A stretch of 64,000 bases of DNA from Paenibacillus sp. HW567 (lineage in GTDB: Bacteria > Bacillota > Bacilli > Paenibacillales > Paenibacillaceae): the NCBI RefSeq assembly GCF_000374185.1, contig NZ_KB910518.1, positions 2,799,687-2,863,686 of the forward strand, in the 5' to 3' direction. Positions 18,166 through 27,126 of this stretch are shown piece by piece (within the stretch, counting starts at the first letter, position 1; every line of letters starts with the position of its first letter). Under the pieces are notes generated by a model. That model ran no database searches, was not told where the DNA came from, and was given only the letters and a program-made list of their open reading frames with translations. Position numbers and translations under genes: made by a program.

Positions 18166-18372
18166 ATGACAGTAGCCTCACAAGTAAAGACCTGTGTCTC
18201 ATCTTTAAAAAGCGCCCAAGCCAGCTTGGAGCAGTTCGCAATGGAAACCCAAAATAAAGATGCCAAGAACCTGTTCACGAGTGCCGCGAAGCAGACCCAG
18301 CAGATCGTTGATCAGGTAGAGAGCCGCGTAACCGAGCTGGAAAAAGAAGAGCCGCAATATAAAGGATTCTAG
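18166..18372 (+). CDS. DUF1657 small protein
   Basis: 68 residues, soluble and mostly helical (VKTCVSSLKSAQASLEQFAM, then KDAKNLFTSAAKQTQ). The start at 18166 is set by AAGGAGGAATATGAA. DUF1657 proteins accompany spoVA genes in spore formers, and no independent function is established. It is divergent from the protein whose tail resembles it, so it was probably split off from, or is a partner of, that protein. It ends before a strong two-way terminator. Confidence 0.88.
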   Translation: MTVASQVKTCVSSLKSAQASLEQFAMETQNKDAKNLFTSAAKQTQQIVDQVESRVTELEKEEPQYKGF

Positions 18373-18399
18373 TCCAGCCTGCACAATCCGGTTTCGCAA

Positions 18400-18444
18400 C
18401 ACAAAAAGCTCCTCATTCGCATGGCTAATGAGGAGCTTTTTGTG
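18400..18444. terminator. Bidirectional terminator
   Basis: A perfect 18 bp inverted repeat (18400-18417 and 18427-18444) has AAAAAG on the left arm and CTTTTTG on the right, so a U-tract forms on either strand. It separates the DUF1657 gene from the end of the LacI operon. Confidence 0.9.
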
Positions 18445-18529
18445 CGGAGTATGCTTCCGCTATGAAAGAATCCGGGGAACAGAGATTGCCCTTATCCGTC
18501 CTTCCAAGGCTTGACAGCATCCACCCGGT

Positions 18530-19633
18530 TTAATCCAGTGTATATGGCTCCAGCCCAAGCGGAAGCGGGGCTGGCCGTTTGCAGGTGCTTTGCATTTCAT
18601 AGAACCGTTGGGAATCCGAAGAATCATGACAAGCCCACATGGCTTCCAGCACATGATAAGCCAGCTCACCACTGGCGCGGTGCGTCCGGCCGCTGCGGAT
18701 AGCGTAGGCCATATCCGCTGGTCCGATTCCCCGGGTATTCTGGTCGTAGCCTGGCAGGAGCGGCTGCTCACTCCACTCGCTTTCTCCAATCCGGCGGAAT
18801 TTCACCGGGCCGCCGAAGGTATTGGGGTCAGGCACCTGAATGGTTCCTTCCGTGCCGTAGATTTCAATCGGCGGCAGGCTGCTGCCGCCAAAGATGTCAA
18901 AGCTTGTGATCAGCGTGGCAATTGCGCCGCCGGCAAATTGCAGCGTTCCGGCGACATGGGTCGGAATGTCCACCGGAATCTTTTGCCCGGCCTTCTTCTC
19001 GCTGGTGATGGTTCTCTCTTCCAAGGCTTTGCCGGTCATCCCCGCTACGGTGCGGATGGGTCCAAGCAGTTGTACAAGTGCCGTTAAATAGTAGGGGCCC
19101 ATATCAAACAGCGGTCCGCCGCCGGCAGCGTAATAGAACTCCGGATCAGGATGCCAATGCTCATGTCCCCGGCCCAGCATGAACGCTGTTGCTGCAACCG
19201 GACGGCCGATAACGCCGTCTTCAATCAGCTTCAGCGCCGTCTGGATACCGGCTCCCAGGAAGGTTTCGGGAGCGCTGCCGACGAGCAGCCCTTTTTCTGC
19301 GGCCAAATCCAGTACTCTCCGCCCTTCCTCCCTCGTAACGGTGAGCGGTTTCTCCACATACACATGTTTTCCGGCCTCCAGCGCCCGGGTGCTGATCTCG
19401 GCATGTGCTGCAGGTATCGTTAAGTTGATAACGATCTCAATCTCCGGGTCTTCCAGGAGCTGATCCACCGTATAGACAAGGGGAATTCCGTAGTTTGCTG
19501 CCTGCTCCGCTGCTCTGGCAGGGTCCATATCCGCACAGGCGGCAAGGTCCAAAAGCGCGAACTTTTGACAATTCTCCATATAGATGCCGCTGATTTTGCC
19601 GCAGCCGATAATGCCGACTTTTACTTTATCCAT
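18530..19633 (-). CDS. Gfo/Idh/MocA-family oxidoreductase
   Basis: 367 residues. The N-terminal Rossmann fold (VGIIGCGKISGIYMENCQ) binds NAD(P), and the family's EKP motif with the catalytic lysine is in GKHVYVEKPLTV. The second domain (GGGPLFDMGPYYLTALVQLL) shapes the substrate site. Such enzymes oxidise or reduce sugars and cyclitols. It is the last gene of the LacI/oxidoreductase/ThuA/oxidoreductase operon. The substrate is not predictable from sequence alone. Confidence 0.9.
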   Translation of the reverse strand: MDKVKVGIIGCGKISGIYMENCQKFALLDLAACADMDPARAAEQAANYGIPLVYTVDQLLEDPEIEIVINLTIPAAHAEISTRALEAGKHVYVEKPLTVTREEGRRVLDLAAEKGLLVGSAPETFLGAGIQTALKLIEDGVIGRPVAATAFMLGRGHEHWHPDPEFYYAAGGGPLFDMGPYYLTALVQLLGPIRTVAGMTGKALEERTITSEKKAGQKIPVDIPTHVAGTLQFAGGAIATLITSFDIFGGSSLPPIEIYGTEGTIQVPDPNTFGGPVKFRRIGESEWSEQPLLPGYDQNTRGIGPADMAYAIRSGRTHRASGELAYHVLEAMWACHDSSDSQRFYEMQSTCKRPAPLPLGLEPYTLD

Positions 19634-19652
19634 CGTCCTGATCGCCTCCGCC

Positions 19653-20384
19653 TTATAGTTGGCTGTCCGCCATGCCGCTGTAGCCGGCGACAGCCGCTTG
19701 ATCTTTTAACGCCGCCTGAGCAATCTCTTTGCCGTCCGCCGCCCAGAGAAAGCCGCGCCGCATCAATTCCTTCACGGAAGGTAGATCAACGATATCGGCA
19801 TGGTGGCCCAGCGAATTGTAGTAGACCCGGCCATGACCCCAGCGTTTGGTCCAGACAACCGGCATATCTACCGCTTTGTTAGCGGCATGCGGCCCATCCA
19901 CAATGGGGAACCGTGTTGTAGCCAGAATCTCCACCGCCGGATCATAATGAAGATAATATTGCTCAGTGCAGACATCAAAGTCGCTAATGCCATCAACAAG
20001 AGGACTTGAGCTTGACCGGATTTCCACCTTGTAATGAACCCCGTCATTGCCTGGATGGGCAACCCACTGTCCACCTGTCATGAACTGCCAATCCACATTG
20101 TTACGGAAAGAGTCGCACATGCCACCGTGACAGCCCGCAAGTCCCGTTCCGTTCTGCACGGCTGCCGATACATTGTCCACCTGCTCCTGGGTGATTTGCC
20201 CCATCGTCCAGACCGGAACAATCAGATCAAGGCTCAGCAGCTTCTCCCGGTCTCCAAAGACCTCCAGTGTATCTGCAACCTCTACCTCGAAACGTTCCTG
20301 GCCCAGCAGCCCGGCGAATATTCCGGCAACCTGCTCCGGCTCATGACCATCCCAGCCGCCCCATACGATTAATGCCTTCTTCAT
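19653..20384 (-). CDS. ThuA-like protein (trehalose-utilisation family)
   Basis: 243 residues starting MKKALIVWGG; the ATG at 20384 sits 8 bases after AAGGAG, and an ATG at 20387 and a GTG at 20393 are alternatives. The family has a class I glutamine amidotransferase-like fold (GTGLAGCHGGMCDSF with a Cys at the nucleophile-elbow position, and late GHGRVYYNSLGHH). ThuA in rhizobia acts in trehalose and related disaccharide catabolism, partly by way of 3-keto sugars. The two flanking Gfo/Idh enzymes fit a keto-sugar pathway. Confidence 0.88.
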   Translation of the reverse strand: MKKALIVWGGWDGHEPEQVAGIFAGLLGQERFEVEVADTLEVFGDREKLLSLDLIVPVWTMGQITQEQVDNVSAAVQNGTGLAGCHGGMCDSFRNNVDWQFMTGGQWVAHPGNDGVHYKVEIRSSSSPLVDGISDFDVCTEQYYLHYDPAVEILATTRFPIVDGPHAANKAVDMPVVWTKRWGHGRVYYNSLGHHADIVDLPSVKELMRRGFLWAADGKEIAQAALKDQAAVAGYSGMADSQL

Positions 20385-20423
20385 CATTGTCACTCCTTCT
20401 CCTGAATACTAATATTGAAATAA

Positions 20424-21584
20424 CTACATTTCAGAAATTGGAATCCAGCGGCGTTCCTCAATGGAACGTTCCACTGCCTCCAGCACGGCCTGACATTTCA
20501 CACCATCGGCAAAGCTTGGTACGGGCTGGCGCCCTTCCGCAACAGCGGAGGACAGCTCCAGTATTTCATGAATGAAGGTATGCTCGAACCCGATCGTATG
20601 TCCCGGCGGCCACCACGCTTCCGCGTAGTCATGGGCGGGATCGGTGGCGAGTACACGCCGGAAGCCCTGCACATCCTCAGCATCTGAGCTCAGATAAACC
20701 TCCAGCTCGTTCATCCGCTCGAAATCAAACTTTACACTGCCCAAGCTGCCATTGATCTCAAAAGAGTTGGTCGAGCGGTGACCGGCAGCAAAACGTGTGG
20801 CCTCAAAGCTGCCAATCGCACCGTTTGCAAAACGTGCCAGGAACAGTGTGGCATCATCTACCGTTACCGGTCCTTTAGCTGCATTGGCACCCGCCCGGGC
20901 ACTAAGTCCGGTCATTTCAGTTGCCAAAGGCCGCTCCTTGATGAAGGTTTCACTCATGCCGATCACTTCCTCCATATCTCCGATCAGGTAATGGGCCAGA
21001 TCAATCAGATGCGCGCCGAGGTCGCCATGTGAGCCGGACCCGGCGATCTCCTTCTGCAGCCGCCACACTAGCGGGAATTCGGGATCAATAATCCAGTCCT
21101 GCAGAAACCAGGCGCGAAAATGATAGATTTTTCCAAGCCGCCCGCTCTCCACCAGCCTTTTGGCCAGCCTTACAGCCGGAGAGAACCGGTAATTAAAGCC
21201 AACCATATGAATAACACCGGCAGCTTCAGCAGCCTCCAGCATTTCGCGGGAATCCGCCAGGTTCAGGGCCAACGGCTTCTCACAAAAGATATGCTTGCCC
21301 GCTTTCGCCGCCGCAAGCGCAATTTCCTTATGGACATTGCTTGGCGCGTTAATATCAATCAGATCAATATCGTCGCGGGCGACCAGCTCTCTCCAATCGG
21401 TTACCGTTTCCGACCAGCCTAGCCGGGCCGCCGCTTCCTGTACAGCCGCGGTATCCCGTCCGCATAACACGGACATTTCCGGCTTAAGCGCTTTCGGGAA
21501 AAACATCGGCAGACTGCGGTACGCATTGCTGTGCGCCTTCCCCATGAACTTGTAGCCAATCATTCCGACACGAAGCTGTTTCAT
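20424..21584 (-). CDS. Gfo/Idh/MocA-family oxidoreductase
   Basis: 386 residues from the ATG at 21584 (MKQLRVGMIGY), which follows AGGAGGAATCAG. The Rossmann motif is VGMIGYKFMGKAHSNAY, and the EKP motif is in GKHIFCEKPLAL. GSGSHGDLGAHLIDLAHYL is typical of the sugar dehydrogenases of this family. It lies second in the LacI operon, 36 bp after the regulator. It probably oxidises a sugar or sugar derivative with NAD(P). Confidence 0.9.
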   Translation of the reverse strand: MKQLRVGMIGYKFMGKAHSNAYRSLPMFFPKALKPEMSVLCGRDTAAVQEAAARLGWSETVTDWRELVARDDIDLIDINAPSNVHKEIALAAAKAGKHIFCEKPLALNLADSREMLEAAEAAGVIHMVGFNYRFSPAVRLAKRLVESGRLGKIYHFRAWFLQDWIIDPEFPLVWRLQKEIAGSGSHGDLGAHLIDLAHYLIGDMEEVIGMSETFIKERPLATEMTGLSARAGANAAKGPVTVDDATLFLARFANGAIGSFEATRFAAGHRSTNSFEINGSLGSVKFDFERMNELEVYLSSDAEDVQGFRRVLATDPAHDYAEAWWPPGHTIGFEHTFIHEILELSSAVAEGRQPVPSFADGVKCQAVLEAVERSIEERRWIPISEM

Positions 21585-21620
21585 CTGATTCCTCCTCAAA
21601 GTGATGTAAGTGCAGATTCT

Positions 21621-22661
21621 TCAAGCCTTTAGCGATGAAGCACGAACCACCAGCTCAGCGGGAAGCTTGACCCGAATGATTTCGCCTGTTTCCTGGGCTT
21701 CGCTGCCCTCCGGGAGGGCCAGCACTTTAGCCGCAGCAATTTCTCCCAACTGGTAAAAGGGAACCCGCACGCTGCTCAGTGCAGGTGTCGCCAGCTCTGC
21801 GGCATCCGAATCGTCATAACCGACGATTGCCGGCATCTTCTCTCCCGGTATGCCCAGCTCCCGCAGTCCTTGCTGCAGGCCAATCGCCATCCGGTCATTG
21901 GCTACGGCTACAGCTTCAATGCGCTCAAGCTCCGCAGCAATTTGCCGTGCAGCGGCAATTCCGCTTCTGCGGCTGAAATTCCCTTCGAACAGGAGCGACT
22001 GGTCCAGAGGGATGTCAGCATCCGCCAGAGCATTCGTATATCCGGACAGGCGGTCGCGGCTGTTCGAATAGGCCTCCGGCCCATTCAAGAAAGCAATTCT
22101 GCTGAACCCCTGCTCAAGCAAATGCTTCACCGCAAGGCGGCAGCCCAGAACATGATCGGCATCCACCTCGTGAAAGTTCTCGCCCTCAAAATGCTGGTTG
22201 ACCAGACAGAACGGGTGCCCTTCGTCCTTCAGCTTCCTTAGAGCGGCAAGCTCTCCGGCGTCCTCTTTGGCCCCAAGCACGATGCAGGCATCCACCTTGC
22301 GCATACGGAACAATTCGCTGTAATCCAGCGGTTCATCGGCATCGCGGAAGATCATTAACAGATCATACCCCTCTTCTCTTGCCCGGCTCCCGATACCGCT
22401 GAGGATTTCGGAGAAGTAATACGCGGAGAATAACCGCGCTTTGGGCAGGTAAGGCATAATCACACCCAGGTTGCCGCTCCGCCTGCGGGCAAAGCTGCGG
22501 GCCAGGGAGCTTGGTGTATAGCCAAGCTCTCTGGCAGCAGCCAGCACCCGCTCCTTGGTTTGCTCCTTAAGCGGCCCAACGTTGTTCAATACGCGGGAGA
22601 CGGTCGCCTCGGAGACTCCCGCCAGCTCGGCAACTTCTTTGCGGCTTGCGATAGCAATCAT
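21621..22661 (-). CDS. LacI-family transcriptional regulator
   Basis: About 346 residues. The LacI helix-turn-helix is VAELAGVSEATVSRVLNN, then LGYTPSSLARSFARRRS; a periplasmic-binding-like sugar domain follows (LGVIMPYLPKARLFSAYYF; AVANDRMAIGLQQGL). It probably represses its own operon of sugar dehydrogenases and ThuA. The start is uncertain: GGAAAGG directly touches the ATG at 22661, and the GTG at 22670 has no site. The truncated repeat element ends 11-20 bp upstream, so it may have replaced the native leader. Confidence 0.9.
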   Translation of the reverse strand: MIAIASRKEVAELAGVSEATVSRVLNNVGPLKEQTKERVLAAARELGYTPSSLARSFARRRSGNLGVIMPYLPKARLFSAYYFSEILSGIGSRAREEGYDLLMIFRDADEPLDYSELFRMRKVDACIVLGAKEDAGELAALRKLKDEGHPFCLVNQHFEGENFHEVDADHVLGCRLAVKHLLEQGFSRIAFLNGPEAYSNSRDRLSGYTNALADADIPLDQSLLFEGNFSRRSGIAAARQIAAELERIEAVAVANDRMAIGLQQGLRELGIPGEKMPAIVGYDDSDAAELATPALSSVRVPFYQLGEIAAAKVLALPEGSEAQETGEIIRVKLPAELVVRASSLKA

Positions 22662-22680
22662 CCTTTCCACAAGGTAAGTC

Positions 22681-22797
22681 TATATAAGCTGAACTTTAGA
22701 TTTTCATGTTGGGCCTGGTCGATACCGCTCCTACAGTTCCAAGCTTCCCCTCCGCACTTCTGGCCGTTTTAGGGTTTCTTTAGTCCAACTGATATAG
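22681..22797 (-). mobile_element. MITE-like element, copy 2 (internally deleted)
   Basis: 117 bp. It matches both ends of the 215 bp copies (TATATAAGCTGAACTTTAGA on the left; TTTAGTCCAACTGATATA on the right) and the segment CTCCTACAGTTCC with CTTCCCCTCCGCACT. About 100 bp of the left arm and central hairpin are missing, with the junction near 22720-22725. It lies directly before the lacI-type gene. Confidence 0.8.
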
Positions 22798-22878
22798 TTT
22801 CGAAATTCATAATGTACACGCGTACATTCTCTCACGAAGATCGGCATTCGTCAATCACCAATCACCAATCGAACCAAG

Positions 22879-23751
22879 CTATTCTCCCACGAACCAATCC
22901 TGAACATGCTTCAAGAATCGTTTGGTTGCCGGAGACGCATATTTCATGGAATGGACAGCTATCCCTAGTGAGCGGAAGCTGCGCTCCTCCAGCTCCAGCA
23001 TGGCTACGTTGTGCTTTTGACGCTGAATAACCAGCTCCGGCAAAATGCTGATGCCCAGCCCATTCTCTACCATCGCAATAATTGCATAATCATCTCCGGC
23101 TGAAAATTTGATGTTCGGCTTGATTCCGGCCTTCTCCAGCACCCGTCTGACATCATAATCCGAGCCGGCCTTCGGGATAATGAAATCCTCGTAGGCAATC
23201 TGCGCGAGCGGCATAAACGGCGCTCTGCTCAAGGGATGCTCCTTGGAGAGAATGGCCAGCATCCGGTCCTGCTTCAGCGGAAACACCTCGAATTTCTCTC
23301 TTGTAGGGAGCGAAATAAAGCCGCAATCAATAACTCCGGCCTCGATCCATTGCTCAATCTCCAAATATCCCCCTTCCATCAGCTTGAACTCAATATAAGG
23401 GTATTCCTTGCGGAATTCCTTAATCATTCCCGGCAGCCAATGCACTGACACACTGGTAAAGGTGCCGATTGTAATCGTCCCTGTCTCCAGTCCGTGGATG
23501 TCCGCAACCTGCTGCTTCAACTGCTCATTCCATTTGATAATCTCGCGGATAGGCTGAACAACCTGTTCCCCGTTTACTGTCAATTTAACGCCCGAACGGT
23601 TCCTAATCAGCAGGGAGAAGCCGAACTCCATTTCCAGGCTGCTGATTGTGTGGCTGATCCCGGACTGGGTGAAACCCAGCACCTCTGCGGCTTTGGTCAG
23701 GCTGCCCAGCTCGACAACCTTCAGGAACACCTCATATTTGCTAATACTCAA
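22879..23751 (-). CDS. LysR-family transcriptional regulator
   Basis: 290 residues from a TTG at 23751, with GGGAGG ten bases before it. The N-terminal helix-turn-helix is SLTKAAEVLGFTQSGISHTI, then SSLEMEFGFSLLIR. The C-terminal effector domain begins GTITIGTFTSVSVHWLPGM. The gene is divergent from an EamA transporter, a common LysR arrangement, and probably controls it. A dyad suited to LysR binding is at 23788-23807. Confidence 0.92.
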   Translation of the reverse strand: MSISKYEVFLKVVELGSLTKAAEVLGFTQSGISHTISSLEMEFGFSLLIRNRSGVKLTVNGEQVVQPIREIIKWNEQLKQQVADIHGLETGTITIGTFTSVSVHWLPGMIKEFRKEYPYIEFKLMEGGYLEIEQWIEAGVIDCGFISLPTREKFEVFPLKQDRMLAILSKEHPLSRAPFMPLAQIAYEDFIIPKAGSDYDVRRVLEKAGIKPNIKFSAGDDYAIIAMVENGLGISILPELVIQRQKHNVAMLELEERSFRSLGIAVHSMKYASPATKRFLKHVQDWFVGE

Positions 23752-23787
23752 GCCTTTGGCACCTCCCGTTATACATGAATAATTCTC

Positions 23788-23807
23788 ATGTTTTGTATGA
23801 TAAACAT
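23788..23807. promoter_or_regulatory. Candidate LysR operator
   Basis: A perfect dyad, ATGTTT-N8-AAACAT, lies in the 126 bp gap between the LysR gene and the EamA gene, just upstream of the transporter promoter. The position fits a LysR activator site; binding is inferred. Confidence 0.5.
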
Positions 23808-23811
23808 TCAG

Positions 23812-23840
23812 TTACCTTATGTATTTGAGCGTATTATACT
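23812..23840 (+). promoter_or_regulatory. Sigma-A-type promoter of the EamA gene
   Basis: TTACCT (23812-23817), 17 bp, then TATACT (23835-23840), ending 37 bp before the start codon. Confidence 0.55.
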
Positions 23841-23877
23841 ATAATCAATTGATTTATAGAAGAAGGATGATGATGAA

Positions 23878-24780
23878 ATGAAGCCGCTCAAGGCTGAGCT
23901 GATGCTCTTTGTAGTAACCATATTCTGGGGTTCCTCCTACCTGTTCATGAAGATGGGGCTCGGGACTCTCGGGGAGTTTAATCTGATCGCGCTGCGCTTC
24001 GGACTGGCTTTTATCCTGGCGGCACTCCTGTTTCACAAGCGCCTCCGCAAGGTGGACACCAGAACACTGAAATACGGAGCATTGCTCGGATTCCTGCTGC
24101 TCGGCGTGTTTACTTGCATCACCTTCGGCCTTAAGACCACCACTACCTCGAACGCGGGTTTTCTCGTCGCCTTGACGGTTATTTTTGTCCCGATGATTGA
24201 TGTGCTTGTATTCAGAAAAAAAGTCGCGCCACCACAAGCATTTGGCACTATATTGGCGATCGCCGGAATCGGACTCCTGACCTTAAATTCTTCACTCCGT
24301 ATTCAACCGGGTGACTTCCTCTGCATACTCTCTGCTGTATTCTACGCGGTGCAGATTCTGCTCACTGGCAAAGCAGTCAAAACCTGCGACTCCTTAAGCA
24401 TCGGCATTCTGCAGCTAGGCTTCGCCGGTGGATATGCGCTTGTCCTGTCCGCCTTGTTCGAGACCCCTTCGCTGCCCTCCTCGACGTCCGGCTGGATCGC
24501 CATTCTGGCGCTGGGACTCTTTTGCAGTGCCTGCGGCTTCATTCTTCAGCCCATTGCCCAGAAATACACGACACCGACCCGCACCGGTCTGATCTTCTCC
24601 ATGGAGCCGGTATTCGCCGCCCTGTTCGGCTACTGGTTTGTCGGAGAGAAGCTGTCGATGCAGGGCTACACCGGAGCGGCACTCGTTCTGCTGGGCATCG
24701 CCTTCTCCGAGCTTTTGGGCAAAGCGCATTTTGCCCCCGGAGCTTTCAGGCTGCACAAGAAACGGCGGGCCAATTTATAG
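23878..24780 (+). CDS. EamA/DMT-family transporter
   Basis: 300 residues with ten predicted membrane helices in two five-helix EamA repeats. The first repeat starts ELMLFVVTIFWGSSYLFMKM; the second contains YTTPTRTGLIFSMEPVFAAL and ends LVLLGIAFSELLG. Members export amino acids, metabolites or drugs by drug/metabolite exchange. AAGGATGATGATGAA precedes the ATG. It is paired with the divergent LysR regulator and followed by a strong terminator. Confidence 0.92.
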   Translation: MKPLKAELMLFVVTIFWGSSYLFMKMGLGTLGEFNLIALRFGLAFILAALLFHKRLRKVDTRTLKYGALLGFLLLGVFTCITFGLKTTTTSNAGFLVALTVIFVPMIDVLVFRKKVAPPQAFGTILAIAGIGLLTLNSSLRIQPGDFLCILSAVFYAVQILLTGKAVKTCDSLSIGILQLGFAGGYALVLSALFETPSLPSSTSGWIAILALGLFCSACGFILQPIAQKYTTPTRTGLIFSMEPVFAALFGYWFVGEKLSMQGYTGAALVLLGIAFSELLGKAHFAPGAFRLHKKRRANL

Positions 24781-24803
24781 GGACTGGATATAATTTCAAG
24801 CAA

Positions 24804-24841
24804 AAAAATGCCGCAACAGCACAAGCTGAAGCGGCATTTTT
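24804..24841. terminator. Bidirectional terminator between EamA and MFS genes
   Basis: A perfect 11 bp stem (AAAAATGCCGC at 24804-24814, GCGGCATTTTT at 24831-24841) provides U-tracts on both strands between convergent genes. Confidence 0.9.
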
Positions 24842-24878
24842 GGAATTTAAGGATTTATATGTTTCACGTTTATTCAGA

Positions 24879-26372
24879 TTAATGGCCCATCATCATCGCC
24901 GGATCGGTCGACTGGCCGTCTGGTGAAGCTTCAACAGCTACCTTCGGTTTGCGGAGAATTAGGCTTAGCACCACTCCCGCTATCGCAATGCAGGCGGACA
25001 GGAAGAACACATCATTGAACCCTAACACCATAGACGACAACGGATTGGACCCCGCGGCCATTTTGCCCATGTGAGTTGTAATCTGACTGGTCAGGTAACC
25101 GGTCATGCCTGCTACGGCAAAGGAAACAACTACTTGCTGTGCAGCAGCGGTTAGCGGAGTTACCCGGTTGACCCATTCACGCGGCGCAGAATTCAGTACA
25201 TGTGTATTGACCGGCATCATCGACAAACCCATGCCCAGACCCATCAAGCCGAGACAGGCCATAATGACTGGAAGGCTTGTGTCTACGGTCACACCAGACA
25301 ACAGGAACAGTGCCGTTGAAATAATACTTAGACCCACAAACACCAGCGGACGCGCACCGATCTTGTCAAACAATCTTCCGCCCAGCGGCATCCCAATCCC
25401 GGAGGCCAGCGCCTGCGGCAGCAGGATCAGACCGGTCTCAAGCGGCGTGTAATTGCGGATCTGCTGGAGATACAGCGGAACGAACAGCATGGAACCGAAC
25501 AATGCCGCTTGCGTCACCCAGCTAAGAATAATCCCCCGGGTGAAATCCGATGAACGGAACACGCGCAGCTCAAGCAGCGGATGCTTGTGAAGCAGCTCGA
25601 CGATAACAAACAGCACCAGCGCCACACCGCCTACAGCCAAGCCCACAACAGCTCCTGTCGAAGACCAGCTTTCGCTGCCGCCCTGATTTACACCGTAGGC
25701 GAGCATGGAGAACGCCACCGGAGCCAGAATGATACCCAGAATGTCGAGATGGGCTTTGCCCTTCTTTTCTGTCTTCGGCAAATATTTGATGCCAAGAATG
25801 ATGCCGACGATTCCGATGGGAACGTTGATCAGGAAGATCCAGTGCCAGCTCACATACTCGACCAGCCAACCGGACAATACCGGTCCAAGTGCAGGAGCGA
25901 GCAGCATCGGAATACCCAGCATCCCCATAATGGAGCCTCTTCGTTCAGGCGGCGCAAGTCTGAATACCATCGCCATCCCTATTGGGGCAACCATCCCGCC
26001 GCCAAGTCCTTGAATGACCCGGAACAAAATAAGCTGTGTTGATGTCTGCGCAATTGAGCACAGCATCGAGCCTAAGACGAACATGGCAACAGTTGAGATG
26101 AAAACCTGCTTGGACCCGAAACGGTCTGTCATATAACCGGCCAGCGGAATGACGGCAGCCAAGGCGAGGGTGTAGCCTGTAATCGCCCACTGCACTGTTT
26201 TGAGATCCGTATTGAAGTAATCGACCAGCTTTGGTACAGCCACATTGACTACCGTACCATCCAGGATAACCATAATCATCCCGACAATAATCGCCAGCAG
26301 CGGCGGCAGTATAGCTTTTAATGAGAAAGGCTGCTCCACCGGGGCACTCTTCGCATTTGTTGTTTTTGACAT
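24879..26372 (-). CDS. MFS drug-efflux transporter, DHA2 (EmrB/QacA) type
   Basis: 497 residues from the ATG at 26372 (MSKTTNAKS), with GTGGAGAATAC before it. About 14 membrane helices are expected. Family motifs are MVILDGTVVNVAVP in helix 1, the loop GYMTDRFGSKQVF, and the antiporter motif PALGPVLSGWLVEYVSWHWI. It should export drugs or other amphipathic compounds in exchange for protons. It sits 35 bp after a TetR gene and shares its promoter. Confidence 0.92.
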   Translation of the reverse strand: MSKTTNAKSAPVEQPFSLKAILPPLLAIIVGMIMVILDGTVVNVAVPKLVDYFNTDLKTVQWAITGYTLALAAVIPLAGYMTDRFGSKQVFISTVAMFVLGSMLCSIAQTSTQLILFRVIQGLGGGMVAPIGMAMVFRLAPPERRGSIMGMLGIPMLLAPALGPVLSGWLVEYVSWHWIFLINVPIGIVGIILGIKYLPKTEKKGKAHLDILGIILAPVAFSMLAYGVNQGGSESWSSTGAVVGLAVGGVALVLFVIVELLHKHPLLELRVFRSSDFTRGIILSWVTQAALFGSMLFVPLYLQQIRNYTPLETGLILLPQALASGIGMPLGGRLFDKIGARPLVFVGLSIISTALFLLSGVTVDTSLPVIMACLGLMGLGMGLSMMPVNTHVLNSAPREWVNRVTPLTAAAQQVVVSFAVAGMTGYLTSQITTHMGKMAAGSNPLSSMVLGFNDVFFLSACIAIAGVVLSLILRKPKVAVEASPDGQSTDPAMMMGH

Positions 26373-26407
26373 GTATTCTCCACTCTTTCTCTTTTTATAT
26401 ATTTGCA

Positions 26408-27022
26408 TTAATCAAAATAACGTTCAAACAGTCCGTCAATTTGTTCCCCAATGGAAGGAAGATTGAAATACGGCAGCATATCCGTCTGATTCTCAGGCAG
26501 GCTTGAGACCATGATTACCGGAAACACCACCGCGCCGTATAGCTGAAGATACATCGTCATCAGAGCATTTTTATTATGCTCACCGGTGATTTCCTGTATA
26601 GCCTGAAGAATCTTCTCGAGCCGCATCATTTTGCAGTAACGGGTGTATTCGTCCAGGGAACCCATGATATGGTGTCTCTGGTCAAGCATTTGTTTAGCCA
26701 ATCCGGGGTAACGCTTAAGCTCTTCAATATAACGAAGAAAAAATTGCTTAAGCCGCTCCCTTGGAAGCATTGTGTCGTCCTCCAGCGCTGAAAAGGCATT
26801 GTCGAAGGTAGAGAGCAGTATCCGTACCGCATCTGCCAACAGCTTCTCTTTGGAGCCAAAATGATAATTGACAAGGGCCAGATTCGTTTCTGCTTTGGCG
26901 GCTATATTGCGCATGGTGGCACACTGGAATCCATCGCTGCGAATGAGATCTAAAGTCGCTTCAAGTATAGTTTGCTTCGTATCCTTGTCTGTTATTTCAA
27001 CGATGTTGTCATCTTTCATCAT
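26408..27022 (-). CDS. TetR-family regulator
   Basis: 204 residues. The helix-turn-helix occupies the first ~65 residues (TKQTILEATLDLIRSDGFQC, then NLALVNYHFGSKEKLLADA). The rest is an all-helical ligand domain (KQMLDQRHHIMGSLDEYTRY). It is first in the operon with the MFS pump and probably represses it through the 23 bp palindrome at 27063-27085 downstream of the -10. A G-rich site precedes the ATG pair at 27022. Confidence 0.9.
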   Translation of the reverse strand: MMKDDNIVEITDKDTKQTILEATLDLIRSDGFQCATMRNIAAKAETNLALVNYHFGSKEKLLADAVRILLSTFDNAFSALEDDTMLPRERLKQFFLRYIEELKRYPGLAKQMLDQRHHIMGSLDEYTRYCKMMRLEKILQAIQEITGEHNKNALMTMYLQLYGAVVFPVIMVSSLPENQTDMLPYFNLPSIGEQIDGLFERYFD

Positions 27023-27062
27023 AACTCTGGCTGATCCCCCCCCTTTCCTGGTACATGTTGCT

Positions 27063-27085
27063 AAACTCTGTTTTAAACAGCGTTT
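27063..27085. promoter_or_regulatory. TetR operator
   Basis: AAACTCTGTTT-T-AAACAGCGTTT is an 11+1+11 bp palindrome with one mismatched pair. It lies between the tetR -10 and its start codon, the standard place for an autorepressor. Confidence 0.75.
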
Positions 27086-27097
27086 AATCCGAACTTA

Positions 27098-27126
27098 AAA
27101 TTACTCTCAATTTAGGCTCCTGTCAA
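27098..27126 (-). promoter_or_regulatory. Promoter of the TetR-MFS operon
   Basis: On the minus strand a consensus -35 TTGACA (27121-27126) lies 17 bp from TAATTT (27098-27103), followed by the TetR palindrome. Confidence 0.65.
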
